NCBI GenBank assembly: GCA_035541015.1
Contig: DATLFM010000112.1
Location: forward strand, 1 to 43,450
Source: Candidatus Thermoplasmatota archaeon
Lineage (GTDB): Archaea > Thermoplasmatota > SW-10-69-26 > JACQPN01 > JAIVGT01
Direction: 5' to 3'
DNA length: 43,450 bases
Made by a program: the position numbers and the translations under genes. The notes under the pieces are model-generated. The model made no database searches. It was given only the letters and a program-made list of their open reading frames with translations, and was not told where the DNA came from. Within the stretch, counting starts at the first letter, position 1. Each line of letters opens with the position of its first letter. Shown here piece by piece: positions 23,755 through 32,009 of the stretch.

Positions 23755-24179
23755 GGAAGGACCAACAACTCCTCGGATTTAAAGGTCCTGTCCGCGGAAA
23801 GCGCGAAGCTCGCCGCCTCGCCCGGCCCCTTGGCGGTCACGGCCACGATGAGGTACGATTGGCCGGCGAACCCCGCGTGCAGGCGGTCGTACTCGCTGGG
23901 CCGCGCCACGCCCGTCGGGTGGCTGTGGTAGAATCCGACGTGCTCAAAACCGCGCGCGGCCTGCTCCTCCTCCGCGCGCACGAGCGCCAAGGGGTCGTAC
24001 GCGTAGTGGCGCGCCCGAAGCTCCGGAGGCGCAAACGTGTTCGCGGCGCGCACGACCGCGCGCACGGTGCGATCGTCGCCCGCCGCCTCCCCCAACAGAA
24101 ACCCGCAGCACTCCTCCGGAAACGTCGCGGCGGCGTGCGCGCGAACCTCCGACAGCAAGGCGCGGGAAATGCGCAGCAA
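23751..24179 (-). CDS. JAMM/MPN+ metalloprotease
   Basis: The product is 142 residues from TTG 24179. This start is chosen because a TATA-like GGGCTTAAGCCC lies about 28 bp upstream, suggesting a leaderless mRNA; the frame stays open to 24266. The JAMM signature is complete: an early Glu in PEECCGFLLG and H85-S-H87-x10-D98 in HSHPTGVARPSEYD, the zinc ligands of AMSH/Rpn11/HvJAMM/Mec-type peptidases. These cut after the diglycine of ubiquitin-like proteins. It is translationally coupled (GTGA) to the Ubl-E1-rhodanese fusion, whose internal GG is the obvious candidate substrate. Confidence 0.9.
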   Translation of the reverse strand: MLRISRALLSEVRAHAAATFPEECCGFLLGEAAGDDRTVRAVVRAANTFAPPELRARHYAYDPLALVRAEEEQAARGFEHVGFYHSHPTGVARPSEYDRLHAGFAGQSYLIVAVTAKGPGEAASFALSADRTFKSEELLVLP

Positions 24180-24201
24180 CGCGGGAGCACAACGCGGGCG
24201 C

Positions 24202-24213
24202 GGGCTTAAGCCC
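24202..24213 (-). promoter_or_regulatory. Palindromic TATA-like promoter of the JAMM operon
   Basis: GGGCTTAAGCCC is a perfect 12-bp palindrome, centred 28 bp before TTG 24179. It overlaps the TAA stop of the upstream nuclease gene. Confidence 0.45.
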
Positions 24214-24670
24214 CTCGACAGTGCGGCCGCGCCCACTCCTCGCCCGCAAACGCGCTCACCGCGCAAAACTGCGGCAGGAACCGCGCGTGGCCGGCGTCAA
24301 GCAGCGCGGCGTTGAGATTCACGCCTCCGCACTCGACGACCGCGACCATGCGCGTGCCCGTCGTGTCCGTCGGCTGGCCCGCGTCGCGCCGCCACGTCGC
24401 CTCGCCGCCCACGGGGCACGTCGCGTTGGTGAAGCCCGTCGCCTCCTCGAAGCCCGCTTCGCCCCGTTCCGGCGAGTCGACGAGCGCAAGACGCACGCGG
24501 CCGCAGCCCGCGGCGTCGAGCGTGTCGCCGTCGACCACGCGCGCGACGGGAGCGAGGAACGTGCCGGTGCAGATGCCTTCGCTGGGAAGGGAAGGGGTGA
24601 GGCAGCCGGGGGTGAGGGTAAGCAGAATGAGCAGGCCAGCTGCACCGGGCTTCACGAAATGCGCACCCAC
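24206..24670 (-). CDS. Secreted lipoprotein of the staphylococcal nuclease (SNase) family
   Basis: The product is 154 residues from GTG 24670. A hydrophobic leader ends in the lipobox-like LTPGCL, so the mature protein would start at Cys and be lipid-anchored outside the cell. The rest fits SNase-like nucleases: ARVVDGDTLD, RVRLALVDSPERGEAG (active-site Arg and Glu region), and TTGTRMVAVVECGGVNLNAALLDAGHARF with the second catalytic Arg. Members cut DNA or RNA with Ca2+. It is shorter than some family members and has extra Cys. Role unknown; extracellular nucleic-acid use or defence is possible. Confidence 0.75.
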   Translation of the reverse strand: MGAHFVKPGAAGLLILLTLTPGCLTPSLPSEGICTGTFLAPVARVVDGDTLDAAGCGRVRLALVDSPERGEAGFEEATGFTNATCPVGGEATWRRDAGQPTDTTGTRMVAVVECGGVNLNAALLDAGHARFLPQFCAVSAFAGEEWARPHCRGA

Positions 24671-24903
24671 GTTTTGCTCGAAAGAGTTTCGGGCGAGCGA
24701 GGGGTTAGAGTTTCAAGAGCCGCTGCGCCCGACGAGTCGGTCGCAAGGAGCGCGAAGCAGGGTCATGATCGCCGGATAGAATTCAAGCGTGGTGAACGCC
24801 GGGCGGACCGACTGCCTGCTTGCCGCGCCCGGCGCAATTTCAGGATGACCTTTCGCCGACCCAGCGGGGAATCTCTTCTTCCGCCCGCAAACTCCGAAAC
24901 CGA

Positions 24904-25029
24904 ATGCGGGCGAAGAAACCCAGACGGTGCCAATGCGGGCGCGTGGTGCTGTCAACTGTCGATGAACCCGTCGATGGCGAGCCTTACTGCATCTTTGGCA
25001 TGTGCCCGCCGGTGGCCCCTCATGCCTGA
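24904..25029 (+). CDS. Possible tiny zinc-finger protein
   Basis: A 41-residue frame from ATG 24904 begins [15 protein letters not shown] and ends with [12 protein letters not shown], giving four Cys as CxC and Cx4C. A basic N-terminus plus a Cys quartet resembles small archaeal zinc-finger proteins. There is no clear ribosome site or TATA box. The 3' end overlaps the hsdR stop convergently by 10 bp. The remaining 233 bp (24671-24903) show nothing further. Confidence 0.35.
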   Translation: MRAKKPRRCQCGRVVLSTVDEPVDGEPYCIFGMCPPVAPHA

Positions 25030-28000
25030 AGCCAGAAGTCCGTGAGCGTCTCGGCCTGTTCCAGCACGAGATGGGTGGCCCGCTCCTGCTTGTCCGGCGG
25101 GTATCCGTACTTGCGAAGGATGCGCTTGACGATCACGCGGAGCTTGGCTCGCACATTTTCGCGGACGGTCCAGTCGATCGTGACGTTGTCGCGAACTGCC
25201 TCCACCAGCTCACGGGCGATCGTCTTTAGCGTGGGCTCCCCCAAGACCTTCACGGCGCTGTCGTTGGCTTCAAGCGCATCGTAGAAGGCGACCTCGTCGT
25301 CGGACAGACCAAGGTCATGCCCGCGCGCCGCGGCCCTTCGCATCTCCTTGGCAAGCTGGATGAGTTCCTCAATCACTTGCGCGGCCTCGATCGCCCGATT
25401 CTGGTAGCGACGAACGCTTTGCTCCAGGAGCTCGGCAAACGACCGCGCTTGGACGACGTTCCGCTTTGACCTCGTCCGAATTTCGCCCAAAAGCAGCTTG
25501 CGCAGCAGTTCCACAGCCAAGTTCCGCTGCGGTAGTCCTCTTACCTCGGTCAAAAACTCGTCCGAGAGAATGGAAATGTCCGGTTTCTTGATCCCCGCGG
25601 CGGCAAAGATGTCCACGACGTCGCCGGACACGACGGCTTTGGACACGATCTGGCGAATGGCGCGGTCGAGTTCCTCGTCCGTCCGGCGCTCGCCGGGATC
25701 GCCCTTTGCGAGCACCGAGCGAACGGCTTGAAAGAACGCCACGTCGTCACGGATGCGGATGGCTTCCTCGTGCGGGACCGCAAGCGCGAAGGCGTGGGAG
25801 AGTTCGGTGACGACGCGAAGAAGGCGGGCCTTGCCGTCGCGCTGGGCAAGGACGTGCTCTTGAGCGGCCGGGAGGAGACCCAAACGGTCCTGCGGTGTCC
25901 CGGACGACCAGTCAGACCAATCGAAACCGTGGAAAAGCCCGCGGCAAATGTCGTACTTCTCCAGCATTACCGCGACCGCTTCCTCTTGGTCCACCGCAGT
26001 CTTTCCGGTCCCGCCACTCTCGGTGTACGTGGCAAGCGCTTGCTTGAGCTCGTCCGCGATTCCCAAATAGTCCACGACCAAGCCGCCGGGTTTGTCCTTG
26101 AACACGCGATTGACGCGCGCGATGGCCTGCATGAGGCCATGGCCTCGCATCGGCTTGTCCACGTACATCGTGTGCAGGCTGGGCGCGTCAAAGCCCGTCA
26201 GCCACATATCGCGGACGATCACGATCCGGAACGGGTCCTTGGCATCGCGGAACCGCTTGGCCAGCGATTCGCGGCGAGCCTTGTTGCGAATATGGCGTTG
26301 CCAATCCAGCGTGTCGGACGCCGACCCCGTCATGACGACCTTGAGGATTCCGCCCTCGTCGTCCTCATGGTGCCAATCGGGACGAAGGGCCACGATTTCG
26401 CGGTAGAGCTCGACGCAGATTCGGCGGCTCATGCAGACGACCATGGCTTTGCCATCCAACGCGGCAAGCCGCTGTTCGAAGTGTTCCACGAGATCGCGGG
26501 CGACTCGCTTCAAACGATTCTCCGAGCCCACGACGGCTTCGACTTGCGCCCACTTGGTCTTGAGCTTTTCCTTCCGTTCGACTTCCTCACCCTCGGTGAC
26601 CTCTTCGAACTCGGAGTCGATTCGTGGGCGCTCGGACTCCTTGAGCTGCAACTTTGCCAAGCGCCCCTCGTAGTAGATTGGCACCGTGGATTGATCGAGA
26701 ACCGCCTGCCGGATGTCGTAGACGCTGATGTAGTCGCCAAAGACGGAACGCGTGTTCTTGTCGGTCGCCTCGATGGGCGTTCCGGTGAAGCCGATGAACG
26801 ACGCGTTGGGCAACGCGTCGCGCATGTGCCTTGCAAAGCCGTCGATGAAGTCGTACTGGCTGCGATGGGCCTCGTCGGCGATCACCACGACGTTCCTTCG
26901 ATCCGAGAGGATGGGATGCTTGTCGCCCTTGATCTCGGGCAAGAACTTCTGGATCGTCGTGAACACCACGCCGCCGCCCGACACGCGCAGCTTCTCCCGC
27001 AAATCGCCGCGGTCGGCCGCTTGGACCGGCGGCTGGCGGAGAAGATCCTTGCACTTGGCAAACGTTCCGAAGAGCTGGTCGTCCAGATCGTTGCGATCCG
27101 TGAGGACCACAAGCGTCGGATTCTCCATTTCCGGATGGAGGATCAAACGGCCGGCGTAGAAAGCCATCGACAGGCTTTTGCCGGAACCCTGCGTGTGCCA
27201 CACGACGCCCACGCGGCGGTCGCCCGGGTCTCCGCCATGTGGCTTGGCGGGGAGACCTTCCTTCCCCGCCGTGCTTTCCGCTGTCCGTGGGCCCTTGGCG
27301 CGCAACGTCTCCCCGAGGGCGACGTTCACGGCGTGGAACTGGTGATAGCCTGCGAGAATTTTCGTGAGCTTGCCCCCGCCTTCGTCCTGAACCACGACGA
27401 AGTGGCGAACCAAGTCCAAGAATCGTCGCTTCTCGAACATTCCTTCAAGAATCACCTGCAACGCGGGCGTCTCGGCCGGCGCTTGCTCGGCGCCGGTCGT
27501 CGTGCGCCATGGCTTGAACCATTCCTTCCCTGCACCAAGTGCCCCCACGCGCGCCTGGACGCCGTCCGACGCGACGAGCGCGACGTTATGTCCAAACAGG
27601 GCGGGAATCTGCGCTTGGTAGGTTTGCAATTGCTGGATTGCGGTCTCGACGGTCGCGTTCTGGCTCGCAGCGTTCTTGAGTTCGAGCACCGCAACGGGCA
27701 AACCGTTGAGGAAAAGGACGATGTCGGGCCGTCGAACGTGCTGGCCTTCCGCGACCGTGAACTGGTTCACAGCAAGCCAGTCGTTGCGCTCGACTGAATT
27801 GAAATCCACGACGCGCGCTTGGGCACCTGCGATCGAACCGTCGGGGCGCCGATACTCGACCGTGACCCCGTCCACGATCATGCGGTGAAGGAGACGGTTC
27901 CGCTCCAGCGGCGATGGCGCGTCCGTCCGGGTGATCTTGCGGAAGGCTTCTTCCACGGCTTCGGGCGGAAGGTCCCCGTTGAGGCGAGAAAGCGCGTGGC

Positions 28001-28157
28001 GCAAGCGCCCTTCGAGAACGACGTCGCGGAAGCCCGGATCCGTGCGCTCGGCGGCGGCCTCACCGTAGGCGATGTCGGGCCCGTGGAGAACCGCGTAGCC
28101 CAGCTTCTGCAGCCAGGCGAGGGCCGCATCCTCGACGACGGACTCGGTGAAGCTCAC
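25020..28157 (-). CDS. hsdR: Type I restriction enzyme, HsdR subunit
   Basis: The product is 1045 residues, the normal HsdR length, starting at GTG 28157. The N-terminal PD-(D/E)xK nuclease is present: D145 in RRPDIVLF and E159-L-K161 in VLELKNA. The motor has Walker A HTQGSGKS (321-328), a DEAH box (428-431), FIGFTGTP and the later helicase motifs including [23 protein letters not shown]. The protein translocates DNA and cuts unmodified molecules in complex with HsdS and HsdM. hsdS-hsdM lie 5 kb away on the same strand with unrelated cargo between. A TATA-like AAATATCC lies about 23 bp upstream, so hsdR has its own promoter. All key residues look intact. Confidence 0.95.
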   Translation of the reverse strand: MSFTESVVEDAALAWLQKLGYAVLHGPDIAYGEAAAERTDPGFRDVVLEGRLRHALSRLNGDLPPEAVEEAFRKITRTDAPSPLERNRLLHRMIVDGVTVEYRRPDGSIAGAQARVVDFNSVERNDWLAVNQFTVAEGQHVRRPDIVLFLNGLPVAVLELKNAASQNATVETAIQQLQTYQAQIPALFGHNVALVASDGVQARVGALGAGKEWFKPWRTTTGAEQAPAETPALQVILEGMFEKRRFLDLVRHFVVVQDEGGGKLTKILAGYHQFHAVNVALGETLRAKGPRTAESTAGKEGLPAKPHGGDPGDRRVGVVWHTQGSGKSLSMAFYAGRLILHPEMENPTLVVLTDRNDLDDQLFGTFAKCKDLLRQPPVQAADRGDLREKLRVSGGGVVFTTIQKFLPEIKGDKHPILSDRRNVVVIADEAHRSQYDFIDGFARHMRDALPNASFIGFTGTPIEATDKNTRSVFGDYISVYDIRQAVLDQSTVPIYYEGRLAKLQLKESERPRIDSEFEEVTEGEEVERKEKLKTKWAQVEAVVGSENRLKRVARDLVEHFEQRLAALDGKAMVVCMSRRICVELYREIVALRPDWHHEDDEGGILKVVMTGSASDTLDWQRHIRNKARRESLAKRFRDAKDPFRIVIVRDMWLTGFDAPSLHTMYVDKPMRGHGLMQAIARVNRVFKDKPGGLVVDYLGIADELKQALATYTESGGTGKTAVDQEEAVAVMLEKYDICRGLFHGFDWSDWSSGTPQDRLGLLPAAQEHVLAQRDGKARLLRVVTELSHAFALAVPHEEAIRIRDDVAFFQAVRSVLAKGDPGERRTDEELDRAIRQIVSKAVVSGDVVDIFAAAGIKKPDISILSDEFLTEVRGLPQRNLAVELLRKLLLGEIRTRSKRNVVQARSFAELLEQSVRRYQNRAIEAAQVIEELIQLAKEMRRAAARGHDLGLSDDEVAFYDALEANDSAVKVLGEPTLKTIARELVEAVRDNVTIDWTVRENVRAKLRVIVKRILRKYGYPPDKQERATHLVLEQAETLTDFWLQA

Positions 28158-28175
28158 GCATTGTGGATATCTTGG

Positions 28176-28183
28176 GGATATTT
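28176..28183 (-). promoter_or_regulatory. TATA-like box of hsdR
   Basis: AAATATCC on the minus strand, 19-26 bp before GTG 28157. The flanking 28164-28220 also carries four spaced GGGGATA or close words. A second AT-rich patch at 28267-28291 could be another promoter or a terminator. Confidence 0.4.
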
Positions 28184-28378
28184 GGGGTTATCACCCGCGG
28201 GATGGGGATACCCACCGGCGCCCCCGGCCGGATGCCCCGTAATCATGGTCCACCTGTCGAACTCGCAACTTTATTATACTTTTATCATACCAGTTCAGCC
28301 GGAAGCCTTATTCCATCGCGGGCAGCCGTCGGCGCCGGAGCGAAGCGGAGGCGCCAGCCTTTCACGCCACGCGGAGCC

Positions 28379-28642
28379 CTAACGAATCCCAAGGTACGGA
28401 GACACGACAAGAACAAGAAAGGCGGCGGCCAACAATGCGAGAAAAAGCGAAGTGGGATCCAGCCACGCCGGCCGTTCGTGCTCGATCGCTTTCCCGATAA
28501 CATCTGCCGCCCGCTCCGCATTTGCCTCGGTATCCCTTGGATTCGTGACGGTGCCAATTCCGAAGTTGAGAACGGACAGGATCAGTGGAACGGCGAGAAT
28601 CGCCATTGCCACGGCCCATATCTTGACCAGCACGGCTTTCAT
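28379..28642 (-). CDS. Small two-helix membrane protein
   Basis: The product is 87 residues from ATG 28642, preceded by GGGGGA; ATG 28684 is possible but less likely. Helix 1 is IWAVAMAILAVPLILSVLNFGIG and helix 2 is SLFLALLAAAFLVLVVSPYLG, joined by a charged loop with ERAADVIGKAIEHE. No family is recognised. It lies directly upstream of hsdR on the same strand and diverges from the PRTase gene. Confidence 0.5.
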   Translation of the reverse strand: MKAVLVKIWAVAMAILAVPLILSVLNFGIGTVTNPRDTEANAERAADVIGKAIEHERPAWLDPTSLFLALLAAAFLVLVVSPYLGIR

Positions 28643-28843
28643 AATCCCCCGCGCACGGCGACTAGCATCCGCTCGGGCGGCCAATCATGATCCGTGGAAT
28701 GAACGCTTGTGTAGGATCACTGAAAGTGTTCACGGTGGGACGAGACACGAAACCTTGATCGGTGGGCGACTGAATAGGGGCACGTGCTGCCCGGCGCCAG
28801 CGCCATTTGGAAGACCCGCCTCGTCTCAAGCTACGCGGTGCCA

Positions 28844-29506
28844 ATGATCGCCTATCGCTGCAACCAATGTAGCTCACCCATGCTGGAAAAGTTCTGGGCC
28901 GCAACCGGACTATGCGCGATCTGCTACAACCGGAATTCTCCGATCTATTCGCCAAAGGGCATTTCAAAGGCTTGGAGCCTGACCACGTACCTGAAGGCCA
29001 AGAGCGAGCACCCGGGCACCGCTATCATCCAACGCGCCAAAACGGATCGCGCATTAACGGAAGCCATGATGACGGCATCGGCGCAGGCCTTCCTGGACGA
29101 GCTGACATGGCAGGAGGAACCTTGGCGGCCGGAACTTGTCGTGCCTTGTCCCAGTAGTCGCCAGCGAGGCACGACCCGGTCATTTGCAATGGGAAGTGCG
29201 GTAGGCAAGGTGCTGGACCTTCCAGCCCATGACGTCTTGGTCCGCGTGGACGACAACCCTCCACGGTCAGCGCAGGAAGGCAAGAGGGAGCCCGAAACTT
29301 TCGGCAAGCTCTTGGATGAAGTTAGAATTGAGGCGCAAGCGCAATTCATGGGCGAAAAGATCCTGGTGGTCGACGACCTTGCAACCATTGGAACTACCGC
29401 TGCTTCAGCCGCCCACGCGCTCCGGCAGGCCGGCGCAAGCGACGTCCGCCTGCTCGCCTTCGCGAAGTTCTGCACCAAAGAGCACTTGGAGGGCTACTGT
29501 GACTGA
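28844..29506 (+). CDS. Zinc-ribbon phosphoribosyltransferase, ShosT/ComF-like
   Basis: The product is 220 residues from ATG 28844; GTG 28784 is in frame but adds unremarkable sequence. The N-terminal zinc ribbon has C6, C9, C24 and C27 (CNQC, CAIC). The C-terminal PRTase domain has the PRPP motif ILVVDDLATIGTT (173-185) and the preceding VVPCPSSRQRGTTRSFAMG, as in ComF-like enzymes. The next gene, a DprA-like protein, overlaps it by 8 bp. A PRTase paired with a DprA-like protein is, from memory, the ShosTA toxin-antitoxin antiphage module, in which the PRTase is the toxin. The alternative is a plain competence-type ComF, less likely next to restriction genes. Confidence 0.75.
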   Translation: MIAYRCNQCSSPMLEKFWAATGLCAICYNRNSPIYSPKGISKAWSLTTYLKAKSEHPGTAIIQRAKTDRALTEAMMTASAQAFLDELTWQEEPWRPELVVPCPSSRQRGTTRSFAMGSAVGKVLDLPAHDVLVRVDDNPPRSAQEGKREPETFGKLLDEVRIEAQAQFMGEKILVVDDLATIGTTAASAAHALRQAGASDVRLLAFAKFCTKEHLEGYCD

Positions 29507-30395
29507 AGCCGATCCGGCGCTTGTTGCCTTGGCTGCGGCAAGCGACCTGCAGGCGTCCGCTTGGGAACGGTGGGGCCCGACGCTTACGCCTCCCTTGACA
29601 ACGCTCCCGGCCGCGCTCCCGCCTGAGGCGCTCGCAGGCATGATCCACGATTGGGGCAAGCTACAGCCCGAGTGGCAAAAGCAGGTCGAGCGTACGCGCG
29701 AAGCTCTCGAGCGGATGTGGAGTCAAGGCGTCGTCTCCATCCCGATCACAGATCCGAGATACCCCCCGCAACTTCGATCGATCGAACTGCCCCCACTCGT
29801 CCTGCATGTCCAAGGCTCGCTTCGCCATCTCAGCACTGGAGTCGCAATCGTGGGAAGTCGCGAACCAAGCGAACGGGGCCAAGCAATCGCGCGCAGCTTT
29901 TCGGAGAAGCTGGCACACCTTGGAATCCCAATTATCACCGGAATGGCGCGCGGAACTGACCAGCTCGCTGCCCGACACGGTGCCAAGGCGGGCGGCGTCG
30001 TGGTGGGCGTGGTACCGGGGAGCCCACTCGACACGATCCCATTGCTTTGCAGCGACGAATACGCCATGGTCCGCGCCTCGGGCTGCATCGTGAGCGAAAC
30101 GACGCAAGCCGTCGAGGTGACCCCCCGATCCTTCCTGCGCCGGAATCGGATCATCAGTGGACTCGCGCGCCTCCTCGTGGTCGCAGCAACGCGAACGTCC
30201 GGCGGAACGATCAACCAGTTGGAATGGGCGTGGCGTCAGCAGCGGCCGAGCATCGTGTTCGACCGCGGCGCGGAACCGGGATTCCAACAAAAGGTCAAGA
30301 AGCCCGCCTACCATTTCGTTCCCGAGCACCGGCTTGTCCCGCTGGCCGAGGACTTGTGGACGGCGCCGCGAATGTCACCGCAGACGGCGCTATAG
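29499..30395 (+). CDS. DprA/Smf-like SLOG protein, ShosA-like
   Basis: The product is 298 residues from GTG 29499, with GGAGGG 6 nt upstream inside the PRTase gene. After a helical N-terminus comes a DprA Rossmann fold: VAIVGSREPSERG (116-128), GIPIITGMARGTDQLAARHGA, then RSFLRRNRIISGLARLLVVAATRTSGGTINQLEWA. These are the single-stranded-DNA/SLOG signature blocks of DprA. The C-terminal DprA winged helix is absent. Tight coupling to the PRTase matches the ShosTA arrangement, where the DprA-like member neutralises the toxin. It converges with a small membrane-protein gene 4 bp downstream. Confidence 0.8.
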   Translation: MTEADPALVALAAASDLQASAWERWGPTLTPPLTTLPAALPPEALAGMIHDWGKLQPEWQKQVERTREALERMWSQGVVSIPITDPRYPPQLRSIELPPLVLHVQGSLRHLSTGVAIVGSREPSERGQAIARSFSEKLAHLGIPIITGMARGTDQLAARHGAKAGGVVVGVVPGSPLDTIPLLCSDEYAMVRASGCIVSETTQAVEVTPRSFLRRNRIISGLARLLVVAATRTSGGTINQLEWAWRQQRPSIVFDRGAEPGFQQKVKKPAYHFVPEHRLVPLAEDLWTAPRMSPQTAL

Positions 30396-30399
30396 CTCG

Positions 30400-30693
30400 C
30401 TACCTCTTCGCGAGAGCGGCCACGACAAGCACGAGCAAACCGATGGCAATCAAGCCTTTCAGGGCGTCTTGTAGTTGCTCGTCGGAGAGCGGCTGACCGG
30501 CATTTCGTAATTCCTTTCCAAAGTTGTACGCTGCCACGAACTGTTGCGCATTGCGAAGGCTCGATGGGTCTTGCGCATTTCCGAACGATTGCAGAATCTT
30601 CTTTCGCCACCTTCGAAGCCGGGGATCATATTCGTCTTCGACTGCAACGACGTATTCGTAGCCGCCGCTTGGGCGCAGTTCGACGCGGGCCAT
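30400..30693 (-). CDS. Small protein with C-terminal membrane anchor
   Basis: The product is 97 residues from ATG 30693, preceded by GGGGTGGGGAG; TTG 30771 in frame would add 26 residues but has no ribosome site. A charged N-terminal half (YEYVVAVEDEYDPRLRRWRKKIL) and a helix with two NAQ words are followed by a single C-terminal membrane helix, LKGLIAIGLLVLVVAALAKR. This tail-anchored layout would place the body in the cytoplasm. It is divergent from the 51-residue membrane-protein gene at 30823 and shares its control region. Function unknown. Confidence 0.5.
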   Translation of the reverse strand: MARVELRPSGGYEYVVAVEDEYDPRLRRWRKKILQSFGNAQDPSSLRNAQQFVAAYNFGKELRNAGQPLSDEQLQDALKGLIAIGLLVLVVAALAKR

Positions 30694-30724
30694 CTCCCCA
30701 CCCCAGAAAGGATCTGCTTTCTGA

Positions 30725-30806
30725 GGTTTTGGCTGATATCTTCCAAAACCCTTATAGTCTTCGACGGGCAATCAAGCTTGGATGATATCGCCCAATCGGG
30801 TTTTGG
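30725..30806. promoter_or_regulatory. Shared divergent control region with three GGTTTTGG boxes
   Basis: GGTTTTGG occurs at 30725-30732 and 30799-30806, and inverted as CCAAAACC at 30743-30750. CTTATAG at 30751-30757 can serve as TATA on either strand. The flanking octamers are likely operators for the divergent small membrane-protein genes. Confidence 0.5.
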
Positions 30807-30822
30807 GAGGAGGTGAACCAAA

Positions 30823-30978
30823 ATGACTCACATCCCGCACCAGCACGCAGGCCAATTCGAGCTGTGCTACGACAAGCTCTGCGCCCGCGTGCACACGTCG
30901 CAGGAGAGCGCCGATGCGCTCGGCGTGCTCGCGGTCGGCCTGATCGCCGTCGCCATCTTCGCGGCGCTCAGCGGCTAG
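30823..30978 (+). CDS. 51-residue membrane protein
   Basis: The frame starts at ATG 30823 with a near-perfect ribosome site, GGAGGTGA, 7 nt upstream, the strongest in the window. The N-terminal half has three His and two Cys (IPHQHAGQFELCYDKLC). The C-terminal half is one membrane helix, ALGVLAVGLIAVAIFAALSG. A hairpin follows 18 bp after the stop. It is divergent from the tail-anchored gene. No family is recognised; the size and design resemble small membrane effectors or TA toxins, but this is inference. Confidence 0.6.
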   Translation: MTHIPHQHAGQFELCYDKLCARVHTSQESADALGVLAVGLIAVAIFAALSG

Positions 30979-30995
30979 CCGCACGTCCTCGGCAA

Positions 30996-31011
30996 CGACA
31001 ACAAGTTGTCG
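30996..31011 (+). terminator. Hairpin after the 51-residue membrane protein gene
   Basis: CGACAAC-AA-GTTGTCG, a 7-bp perfect stem extended by flanking GGC/GCC-type pairs. It sits between the small plus-strand gene and the convergent CARF gene. The rest of 31012-31156 holds no gene that I can see. Confidence 0.4.
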
Positions 31012-31156
31012 CCCGCGGTGTCATTCGGAGCGGTCCGAACGTAGCGGGTCCCGTTGCGTTCTGCGTGAACCAGGCGGGGCCCGCCCTCGGAGCCGCTCCG
31101 GATACAACTGCAGGTAAACGAACTGGGCATTGCGGCCGAATCTCTCAAGGTGCCGC

Positions 31157-31933
31157 CTACGACCCCATGCAGAGGTGCGCCACGTAGTCTCCCTCGCTCG
31201 TAAGTAAGATCTCGCGCCGCTGGCCTCTCGGCCGTATCTTGACCAGATTCTCCGCGAGCAACTTTTGCAGAATGCCCTTGTTGAATCGAACATTCAAGCG
31301 GTTCTTTTCCGCCCGTGGAGTATTTTTTTCGTACTTGGCGCCTTCAAAACCGCTTACGCCAGCGTCGCGAAGAAGGTATATTGCCTCCTTGTAAGTCAGG
31401 GGATTCGGTAGACGCTTTCTTAATTCACGCAAGATAAGTTGTCCATCCTCGGGCGGGAGTCGCAGATCGAATCGCGGAAGGGGAACTGGCTCACCCTTCA
31501 TTCCCCGGGTGAGCCCGTACTTCTTTACGTCCTCATCCGTATGCACGTAGCTCTCAGGCCGGACGTAATAAACAACTCCACGGTCACGAGGCAGATGCGC
31601 TAGAGCAGCGATGGTAGCTGCGGCCGCGGCAACCTTTCCCGCGGCGGACATGTTTACGTACACCCGGTCGCCGTTTTTCAACGCGGCCTTAATCAGGCGC
31701 GTGGTCTCCCTGAGAATCCCGCGAATGTCGTCGTTTGCATCGACAATCACGAGCGAAACTTTCGCGCCGGTCGCCTTTAACGCTTTCTCGACCTGGCGAT
31801 AGGCTTGCTTCTGCTCTGGCCGGGACTCCGGGTTGCACAGGATATGCACTTCGTGAGCACGGTAATGATGGATCGGCAAAACGGCTCGATCGATTTCCCA
31901 GCCCAACGGAACAATGTGCACAAGTCGATCCAT
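31157..31933 (-). CDS. CARF-wHTH regulator of the HFX_2341/DUF6293 type
   Basis: The product is 258 residues from ATG 31933. The first 130 residues form a Rossmann-like CARF domain: MDRLVHIVPLGWEIDRAVLP at the N-terminus, then KVSLVIVDANDD and the ligand-type loop VYVNMSAAGK (91-100), typical of CRISPR-associated Rossmann folds. Residues 165-258 form a winged helix (LTYKEAIYLLRDAG, NKGILQKLLAENLVKIRPRG, EILLTSEGDYVAHL). CARF domains sense cyclic oligonucleotides or other nucleotides, and wHTH versions act as transcription factors. The family assignment is from memory of haloarchaeal proteins. No cas gene or CRISPR array is in the window. Divergent with the ParB-like gene. Confidence 0.75.
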   Translation of the reverse strand: MDRLVHIVPLGWEIDRAVLPIHHYRAHEVHILCNPESRPEQKQAYRQVEKALKATGAKVSLVIVDANDDIRGILRETTRLIKAALKNGDRVYVNMSAAGKVAAAAATIAALAHLPRDRGVVYYVRPESYVHTDEDVKKYGLTRGMKGEPVPLPRFDLRLPPEDGQLILRELRKRLPNPLTYKEAIYLLRDAGVSGFEGAKYEKNTPRAEKNRLNVRFNKGILQKLLAENLVKIRPRGQRREILLTSEGDYVAHLCMGS

Positions 31934-31945
31934 GCTTTCCTTAAC

Positions 31946-31974
31946 CAGCTTAGCATTATTGCTTAGCTAAATAA
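31946..31974. promoter_or_regulatory. AT-rich divergent promoter/operator between the CARF and ParB-like genes
   Basis: GCTTAG at 31948-31953 and 31961-31966 are direct repeats 13 bp apart. CTAAATAAG (31966-31974) can act as TATA for the plus-strand gene at 32010. Its complement TTATTTAG lies about 40 bp before the CARF start. A site for CARF autoregulation is plausible. Confidence 0.4.
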
Positions 31975-32009
31975 GTTTGACTATGAACGACCCGCCTTAG
32001 CCAGAATCG

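Noticed and set aside
25728-27797. A 689-codon open frame on the plus strand
   Set aside because: Antisense shadow of hsdR without recognisable motifs.
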